DNA of 44,466 nt from assembly GCF_032854445.1 (NCBI RefSeq), contig NW_027018305.1:1-44466 (forward strand), in the 5' to 3' direction. Both the position numbers and the translations under genes were made by a program. The notes under the pieces are model-generated. The model did not search any database, was not told the origin of the DNA, and saw only the letters and a list, made by a program, of their open reading frames with translations. Positions 34,053 through 42,832 of the stretch are shown here, one piece after another (the first letter of the stretch is position 1; each line of letters begins with the position of its first letter). This DNA comes from Liolophura sinensis. Its lineage: Eukaryota > Mollusca > Polyplacophora > Chitonida > Chitonidae.

Positions 34053-35691
34053 ATGCGGAATTGAGCCAGGCATCGGCAGCTGTTGAAAAATTGCAAATTT
34101 CCCTGGTTTCCATGGAGTAAGAGCCGTTGCTGGGCACGTGATTATGACATCAATGATCATTCAATTGTCGCTACAGCCAAAAGTATTGGTCGGAGAGCAA
34201 CGCGGTTTGCACCATTCGATTTCTCGTCACAAAGTACGTCGGATTAGCCTCTTACCAGCAGCATTGGAACAGTTTTTCCACTTTTGCATTTTTACCAGGT
34301 CTTTTTGTTAATTGAAATCGGCTACACTGTACTCTGTACAATCGCGACTGGTCAATACTATATTCAACTTTTGACTATAAGTTATGTGCCCTTCGGTAGC
34401 CCAGAAGACGTCAAATCTTTGGGCCAAGCCCATTTAACTCACCCAGCAATTGTCTTACTTGTAAGTCCAAGACAATCTCAATGTCTTTATCTACGTGTAG
34501 AAAAACCACACCATTTGTACGTGAAAAACACAAGGTACTTGATAAAGTCTGCTGTAAAAAGTACAACTGAACACTGACCCACTTCAGTAAGGTGCCAAAA
34601 GATGCGGAATTGAGCCAGGCATCGGCAGCTGTTGAAAAATTGCAAATTTCCCTGGTTTCCATGGAGTAAGAGCCGTTGCTACGCACGTGATTATGACATA
34701 AATGGTCATTCAATTGTCGCTACGGCCAAAAGTATTGGTCGGAGAGCAACGCGGATTGCACCATTCGATTTCTCGTCACAAAATACGTCGGATTAGCCTC
34801 TTATTAGTAGCACTGGAACAGTTTTTCCACTTTTGCCTGGTCTTTTTGTTAATTGAAACCGGCTACACTGTACTCTGTACAATTGCGACTGGTCGTTACT
34901 ATATTTAACTTTTGACTATAAGTTATGTGCCCCTCGGTAGCCCAGAAAACCTCAAATCTTTGGGCCAAGCCCATTTAACTCACCCTGCAATTGTCTTACT
35001 TCTAAGTCCAAGACAATCTCAATGTCTTTATCTACGTGTAGAAAAACCACACCATTTGTACATAAAAAACACAAGGTACTTGATACAGTCTGCTGTAAAA
35101 AGTACAACTGACCACAGACCCACATGAATAAGGTGCCAAAAGATGCGGAATTGAGCCAGGTATCGGCAGCTGTTGAAAAATTGCAAATTTTCCTGGTTTC
35201 CATGGAGAAAGAGCCGTTGCTGTGCATGTGATTATGATATAAATGATCATTTAATTGTCACTACAGCCAAAAGTATTGGTCGGAGAGCAACGCGGATTGC
35301 ACCATTCGATTTGTCGTCACAAAATACGTCGGATTAGGCTCTTACCAATAGCACTGGAACAGTTTTTCCACTTTTGCATTTTTGCCTGGTCTTTTTGTTA
35401 ATTAAAATCGGCTACACTGTACTATGTACCATCGCGATTGGTCATTACTATATTCAACTTTTGACTATATGTTATGTACCCTTCGGTAGCCCAGAAGACG
35501 TCAAATCTTTGGGCTCAGCCCATTTAACTCACCCAGCAATTGCCTTACTTCTAAGTCGAAGACAATCTCAATGTCTTTATCTACGTGTAGAAAAACCACA
35601 CCATTTGTACGTGAAAAACACAAGGTACTTGATAAAGTCTGCTGTAAAAAGTACAACTCAACACTGACCCACTTCAGTAAGGTGCCAAAAG
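34053..35691 (+). repeat. Mosaic B monomers 62-64 with an 8-bp deletion
   Basis: The unit at 34053 shares TTTTTACCAGGTC with the 22-24 kb dimer and GTCAATACTAT with the unit at 26360. In the unit at 34602, CTTTTGCATTTTTGCC is shortened to CTTTTGCC at about 34,830, a deletion between two TTTTGC repeats that explains the 541-bp interval. The segment of about 34,830-35,290 repeats markers of 26,040-26,500. The 3' part of the unit at 35143 resembles that of the unit at 26909. Confidence 0.78.
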
Positions 35692-37044
35692 ATGCGGAAT
35701 TGAGCCAGGCATCGGCGGCTGTTGAAAAATTGCAAATTTCCCTGGTTTCCATGGAGTAAGAGCCGTTGCTACGCACGTGATTATGACATAAATGATCATT
35801 TAATTGTCGCTACAGCCAAAAGTATTGGTCGGAGAGCAACGCGGATTGCACCATTCGATTTCTAGTCACAAAGTACGTCGGATTAGCCTCTTACTAGTAG
35901 CACTGGAACAGTTTTTCAACTTTTGCATTTTTGCCTGGTCTTTTTGTTAATTGAAATCGGCTACACTGTACTCTGTACAATCGCGACTGGTCATTACTAT
36001 ATTCAACTTTTGACTATAAGTTATGTGCCCTTCGGTAGCCCATAAGACCTGAAACCTTTGGGCCAAGCCCATTTAACTCACCCAGCAATTGCCTTACTTC
36101 TAAGTGCAAGACAATCTCAATGTCTTTATCTACGTGTAGAAAAACCAGACCATTTGTACATGAAAAACACAAGGTACTTGATACAGTGTGCTGTAAAAAG
36201 TACAACTAAACACTGACCCACTTCAGTAAGGTGCCAAAAGATGCGGAATTGAGCCAGGCATCGGCAGCTGTTGAAAAATTGCAAATTTTCCTGGTTTCCA
36301 TGGAGTAAGAACCGTTGCTGGACACGTGATTATGACATCAATGATCATTCAATTGTCGCTACAGCCAAAAGTTTTGGTCGGAGAGCAACGCGTATTGCAC
36401 CATTCGATTTCTCGTCACAAAATACGTCGGATTAGCCTCTTACTAGTAGCACTGGAACAGTTTTTCCACTTTTGCATTTTTGCCTGGTCTTTTTGTTAAT
36501 TGAAACCGGCTACACTGTACTCTGTACAATCGCGACTGGTCATTACTATATTCAACTTTTGACTATAAGTTATGTGCCCTTCGGTAGCCCAGAAGACCTG
36601 AAATCTTTGGGCCAAGCCCATTTAACTCACCCAGCAATTGCCTTACTTCTAAGTCCAAGACAATCTGAATGTGTTTATCTACGTGTAGAAAAAAACACCA
36701 TTTGTACATGAAAAACACAAGGTACTTGATACAGTCTGCTGTAAAAAGTACAACTGAACACTGACCCACTTCAGTAAGGTGCCAAAAGATGCGGAATTGA
36801 GCCAGGCATCGGCAGCTGTTGAAAAATTGCAAATTTCCCTGGTTTCCATGGAGTAAGAGCCGTTGCTACGCACGTGATTATGACATAAATGATCATTCAG
36901 TTGGCGCTACAGCCAAAAGTATTGGTCGGAGAGCAACGCGGATTGCACCATTCGATTTCTCATCACAAAGTACGTCGGATTAGCCTCTTATTAGTAGCAT
37001 TGGAACAGTTTTTCCACTTTTGCATTTTTGCCTGTTGTTTTTGT
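35692..37044 (+). repeat. Ordinary B monomers 65-67 (5' part)
   Basis: Units at 35692, 36241 and 36789 are regular except for scattered changes: GCCCATAAGACCTGAAACC (about 36,037), CAGTGTGCTG (36,184), AAGTTTTGG (36,369), CGCGTATTGC (36,389), CAATCTGAATGTG (36,661), TCTCATCAC (36,957), CCTGTTGTTTTTG (37,031). A7 tract near 36,688. Confidence 0.75.
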
Positions 37045-38693
37045 TAATTGAAACCGGCTACACTGTACTCTGTACAATCGCGACTGGTCATTACTATATT
37101 CAACTTTTGACTATAAGTTATGTGCCCTTCGGTAGCCCAGAAGACCTGAAATCTTTGGGCCAAGCCCATTTAACTCACCCAGCAATTGCCTTACTTCTAA
37201 GTCCAAGACAATCTCAATGTCTTTATCTACGTGTAGAAAAAAAAAACCATTTGTACATGAAAAACACAAGGTACTTGATACAGTCCTGCTGTAAAAAGTA
37301 CAACTGAACATTGACCCACTTCAGTAAGGTGCCAAAAGATGCGGAATTGAGCCAGGCATCGGCAGCTGTTGAAAAATTTCAAATTTCCCTGGTTTCCATG
37401 GAGTAAAAGCCGTTGCTACGCACGTGATTATGACATAAATGATCATTCAGTTGTCGCTACAGCCAAAAAGTATTGGTCGGAGAGCAACGCGGTTTGCACC
37501 ATTCGATTTGTCGTCACAAAATACGTAGGATTAGCCTCTTACCAGCAGCACTGGAACAATTTTTCCAATTTTGCATTTTTGCCTGGTCTTTTTGTTAATT
37601 GAAACCGGCTACACTGTACTCTGTACAATAGCGACTGGTCATTACTATATTCAACTTTTGACTATAAGTTATGTGCCCTTCGGTAGCCCAGAAGACCTGA
37701 AATCTTTGGCTCAGCCCATTTAACTCACCCAGCAATTGTCTTACTTCTAAGTCCAAGACAATCTCAATGTCTTTATCTACGTGTAGAAAAACCACACCAT
37801 TTGTACGTGAATAACACAAGGTACTTGATACAGTCTGCTGTAAAAAGTACAACTGACCACAGGCCCACATGAATAAGGTGCCAAAAGATGCATAATTGAG
37901 CCAGGTATCGGCAGCTGTTGAAAAATTGCAAATTTCCCTGGTTTCCATGGAGTAAGAGCCGTTGCTGTGCACGTAATGATGACATCAATGATCATTCAAT
38001 TGTCGCTACAGCCAAAAGTATTGGTCGGAGAGCAACGCGGATTCCACCATTCGATTTCTCGTCACAAAATACGTCGGATTAGCCTCTAATTAGTAGCACT
38101 GGAACAGTTTTTCCAATTTTGCATTTTGCCTGGTCTTTTTGTTAATTGAAATCGGCTACACTGTACTCTGTACAATCGCGGACTGGGTCATTACTATATT
38201 CAACTTTTGACTATAAGTTATGTGCCCTTCGGTAGCCCAGAAGACCTGAAATCTTTGGGCTAAGCCATTTAACTCACCCAGCAATTGCCTTACTTCTAAG
38301 TGCAAGGCAAATTTCAATGTCTTTATCTACGTGTAGAAAAACCAGACCATTTGTACATGAAAAACACAAGGTACTTGATACAGTCTGCTGTAAAAAGTAC
38401 AACTAAACACTGACTCACTTCAGTAAGGTGCCAAAAGATGCGGAATTGAGCCAGGCATCGGCAGCTGTTGAAAAATTGCAAATTTTCCTGGTTTCCATGG
38501 AGTAAGAACCGTTGCTGGACACGTGATTATGACATCAATGATCATTCAATTGTCGCTACAGCCAAAAGTATTGGTCGGAGAGCAACGCGGATTGCACCAT
38601 TCGATTTCTCTTCACAAAATACATCGGATTAGCCTCTTACTAGTAGCACTGGAACAGTTTTTCCACTTTTGCATTTTTGCCTGGTCTTTTTGT
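37045..38693 (+). repeat. Three-monomer higher-order repeat, 1,649 bp, copy 1
   Basis: Markers: poly(A) running into ACCATTTG (37,236), GAACATTGACCC (37,305), GAAAAATTTCAAATTTCCC (37,371), TGTACAATAGCGAC (37,622), TTTGGCTCAGCCC (37,704), GTGAATAACAC (37,806), GATGCATAATTG (37,888), ACGTAATGATGAC (37,971), GATTCCACC (38,040), CTCTAATTAGTAGC (38,084), CTCTTCACAAAATACATCGG (38,608). It carries private one-base indels: CAGTCCTGC, CCAAAAAGTATTGG, GCATTTTGCCTGG, CGCGGACTGGGTC, TAAGCCATTT, GGCAAATTTC. Confidence 0.85.
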
Positions 38694-40342
38694 TAATTGA
38701 AACCGGCTACACTGTACTCTGTACAATCGCGACTGGTCATTACTATATTCAACTTTTGACTATAAGTTATGTGCCCTTCGGTAGCCCAGAAGACCTGAAA
38801 TCTTTGGGCCAAGCCCATTTAACTCACCCAGCAATTGCCTTACTTCTAAGTCCAAGACAATCTCAATGTCTTTATCTACGTGTAGAAAAAAAAAAACCAT
38901 TTGTACATGAAAAACACAAGGTACTTGATACAGTCTGCTGTAAAAAGTACAACTGAACATTGACCCACTTCAGTAAGGTGCCAAAAGATGCGGAATTGAG
39001 CCAGGCATCGGCAGCTGTTGAAAAATTTCAAATTTCCCCTGGTTTCCATGGAGTAAAAGCCGTTGCTACGCACGTGATTATGACATAAATGATCATTCAG
39101 TTGTCGCTACAGCCAAAAGTATTGGTCGGAGAGCAACGCGGTTTGCACCATTCGATTTGTCGTCACAAAATACGTAGGATTAGCCTCTTACCAGCAGCAC
39201 TGGAACAATTTTTCCAATTTTGCATTTTTGCCTGGTCTTTTTGTTAATTGAAACCGGCTACACTGTACTCTGTACAATAGCGACTGGTCATTACTATATT
39301 CAACTTTTGACTATAAGTTATGTGCCCTTCGGTAGCCCAGAAGACCTGAAATCTTTGGCTCAGCCCATTTAACTCACCCAGCAATTGTCTTACTTCTAAG
39401 TCCAAGACAATCTCAATGTCTTTATCTACGTGTAGAAAAACCACACCATTTGTACGTGAATAACACAAGGTACTTGATACAGTCTGCTGTAAAAAGTACA
39501 ACTGACCACAGGCCCACATGAATAAGGTGCCAAAAGATGCATAATTGAGCCAGGTATCGGCAGCTGTTGAAAAATTGCAAATTTCCCTGGTTTCCATGGA
39601 GTAAGAGCCGTTGCTGTGCACGTAATGATGACATCAATGATCATTCAATTGTCGCTACAGCCAAAAGTATTGGTCGGAGAGCAACGCGGATTCCACCATT
39701 CGATTTCTCGTCACAAAATACGTCGGATTAGCCTCTAATTAGTAGCACTGGAACAGTTTTTCCAATTTTGCATTTTTGCCTGGTCTTTTTGTTAATTGAA
39801 ATCGGCTACACTGTACTCTGTACAATCGCGACTGGTCATTACTATATTCAACTTTTGACTATAAGTTATGTGCCCTTCGGTAGCCCAGAAGACCTGAAAT
39901 CTTTGGGCTAAGCCCATTTAACTCACCCAGCAATTGCCTTACTTCTAAGTGCAAGGCAATTTCAATGTCTTTATCTACGTGTAGAAAAACCAGACCATTT
40001 GTACATGAAAAACACAAGGTACTTGATACAGTCTGCTGTAAAAAGTACAACTAAACACTGACTCACTTCAGTAAGGTGCCAAAAGATGCGGAATTGAGCC
40101 AGGCATCGGCAGCTGTTGAAAAATTGCAAATTTTCCTGGTTTCCATGGAGTAAGAACCGTTGCTGGACACGTGATTATGACATCAATGATCATTCAATTG
40201 TCGCTACAGCCAAAAGTATTGGTCGGAGAGCAACGCGGATTGCACCATTCGATTTCTCTTCACAAAATACATCGGATTAGCCTCTTACTAGTAGCACTGG
40301 AACAGTTTTTCCACTTTTGCATTTTTGCCTGGTCTTTTTGTT
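38694..40342 (+). repeat. Three-monomer higher-order repeat, 1,649 bp, copy 2
   Basis: Every substitution marker of copy 1 returns at offset 1,649 (units 38988, 39537, 40086), but most of the one-base indels of copy 1 are absent here; this copy has one of its own (AATTTCCCCTGG near 39,033). The longest poly(A) tract, A11, is at 38,886-38,896. The similarity runs on to about 40,535, where the poly(A) variant of copy 1 is replaced by the ordinary A5 form. Confidence 0.85.
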
Positions 40343-42832
40343 AATTGAAACCGGCTACACTGTACTCTGTACAATCGCGACTGGTCATTACTATATTCAA
40401 CTTTTGACTATAAGTTATGTGCCCTTCGGTAGCCCAGAAGACCTGAAATCTTTGGGCCAAGCCCATTTAACTCACCCAGCAATTGCCTTACTTCTAAGTC
40501 CAAGACAATCTCAATGTCTTTATCTACGTGTAGAAAAACCACACCATTTGTACATAAAAAACACAAGGTACTTGATACAGTCTGCTGTAAAAAGTACAAC
40601 TAAACACTGACCCACTTCAGTAAGGTGCCAAAAGATGCGGAATTGAGCCAGGCATCGGCAGCTGTTGAAAAATTGCAAATTTTCCTTGTTTCCATGGAGT
40701 AAGAGTCGTTGCTGGACACGTGATTATGACATCAATGATCATTCAATTGTCGGTACAGCCAAAAGTATTGGTCGGAGAGCAACGCGGATTGCACCATTCG
40801 ATTTCTCGTCACAAAATACGTCGGATTAGCCTCTTATTAATAGCACTGGAACAGTTTTTTCCACTTTTCCATTTTTGCCTGGTCTTTTTGTTAATTAAAA
40901 CCGGCTACACTGTACTCTGTACAATCGCGACTGGTCATTACTATATTCAACTTTTGACTATAAGTTATGTGCCCTTCGGTAGCCCAGAAGACCTGAAATC
41001 TTTGGGCCAAGCCCATTTAACTCACCCAGCAATTGTCTTACTTCTAAGTCCAAGACAATCTCAATGTCTTTATCTACGTGTAGAAAAACCACACCATTTG
41101 TACATAAAAAACACAAGGTACTTGATACAGTCTGCTGTAAAAAGTACAACTAAACACTGACCCACTTTAGTAAGGTGCCAAAAGATGCGGAATTGAGCCA
41201 GGCATCGGCAGCTGTTGAAAAATTGCAAATTTTCCTGGTTTCCATGGAGTAAGAACCGTTGCTCGACACGTGATTATGACATCAATGATCATTCAATTGT
41301 CGCTACAGCCAAAAGTATTGGTCGGAGAGCAACGCGGATTGCACCATTCGATTTCTCGTCACAAAATACGTCGGATTAGCCTCTTACTAGTAGCACTGGA
41401 ACAGTTTTTCCAATTTTGCATTTTTGCCTGGTCTTTTTGTTAATTGAAACCGGCTACACTGTACTCTGTACAATCGCGACTGGTCATTACTATATTCAAC
41501 TTTTGACTATAAGTTATGTGCCCTTCGGTAGCCCAGAAGACGTGAAATCTTTGGGCTAATCCCATTTAACTCACCCAGCAATTGTCTTACTTCTAAGTCC
41601 AAGACAATCTCAATGTCTTTATCTACGTGTAGAAAAACCACACCATTTGTACATTAAAAACACAAGGTACTTGATACAGTCTGCTGTAAAAAGTACAACT
41701 GAACACTGACCCACTTCAGTAAGGTGCCAAAAGATGCGGATTTGAGCCAGGCATCGGCAGCTGTTGAAAAATTGCAAATATCCCTGGTTTCCATGGAGTA
41801 AGAGCCGTTGCTGTGCACGTGATTATGACATAAATGATCATTCAATTGTCACTACAGCCAAAAGTATTGGTCGGAGAGCAAGGCGGATTGCACCATTTGA
41901 TTTCTCGTCACAAAATACGTCGGATTAGCCTCTTACTAGTAGCACTGGAACAGTTTTTCCACTTTTGCATTTTTGCCTGGTCTTTTTGTTAATTGAAACC
42001 GGCTACACTGTACTCTGTACAATCGCGACTGGTCATTACTATATTCAACTTTTGACTATAAGTTATGTGCCCTTCGGTAGCCCAGAAGACCTGAAATCTT
42101 TGGGCCAAGCCCCTTTAACTCACCCAGCAACTGTCTTACTTCTAAGTCCAAGACAATCTCAATGTCTTTATCTACGTGTAGAAAAACCAGACCATTTGTA
42201 CATAAAAAACACAAGGTACTTGATACAGTCTGCTGTAAAAAGTAAAACTAAACACTAACCCACATTTATAAGGTGCCAAAAGATGCGGAATTGGGCCAGG
42301 CATCGGCAGCTGTTAAAAAATTGCAAATATCCGTGGTTTCCATGGAGTAAGAGCCGTTGCTGGGCACGTGATTATGACATAAATGATCATTCAATTGTCA
42401 CTACAGCCAAAAGTATTGGTCGGAGAGCAACGCGGTTCGCACTATTCGATTTCTCGTCACACAATACGTCGGATTAGCCTCTTACCAGCAGCACTGGAAC
42501 AGTTTTTCCACTTTTGCATTTTTACCTGGTCTTTTTGTTAATTGAAATCGGCTACACAGTACTCTGTACAATCGCGACTGGTCATTACTATATTCAACTT
42601 TTGACTATAAGTTATGTGCCCTTCGGTAGCCCAAAAGACCTGAAATCTTTGGGCTAAGCCCATTTAACTCACCCGGCAATTGTCTTACTTCTAAGTCCAA
42701 GAAAATCTCAATGTCTTTATCTACGTGTAGAAAAACCACACCCTTTGTACATTAAAAACACAAGGTACTTGATACAGTCTGCTGTAAAAAGTACAACTGA
42801 ACACTGACCCACTTCAGTAAGGTGCCAAAAAG
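40343..42832 (+). repeat. Ordinary B monomers 73 (3' part) to 77
   Basis: Units at 40635, 41185, 41734 and 42283 are regular, with 549-550-bp spacing and no poly(A) expansion. Marks: GTCGGTACAGCC (about 40,749), TTATTAATAGCAC (40,835), GGCTAATCCC (41,554), GCAAGGCGG (41,877), AAGCCCCTTTAAC (42,108), GGTTCGCACTATTCG (42,433), CACAGTACTCTG (42,555). The unit at 42283 resembles the early B units (GGGCCAGG, TTAAAAAATTGC, CACATTTATAAGG). Confidence 0.75.
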
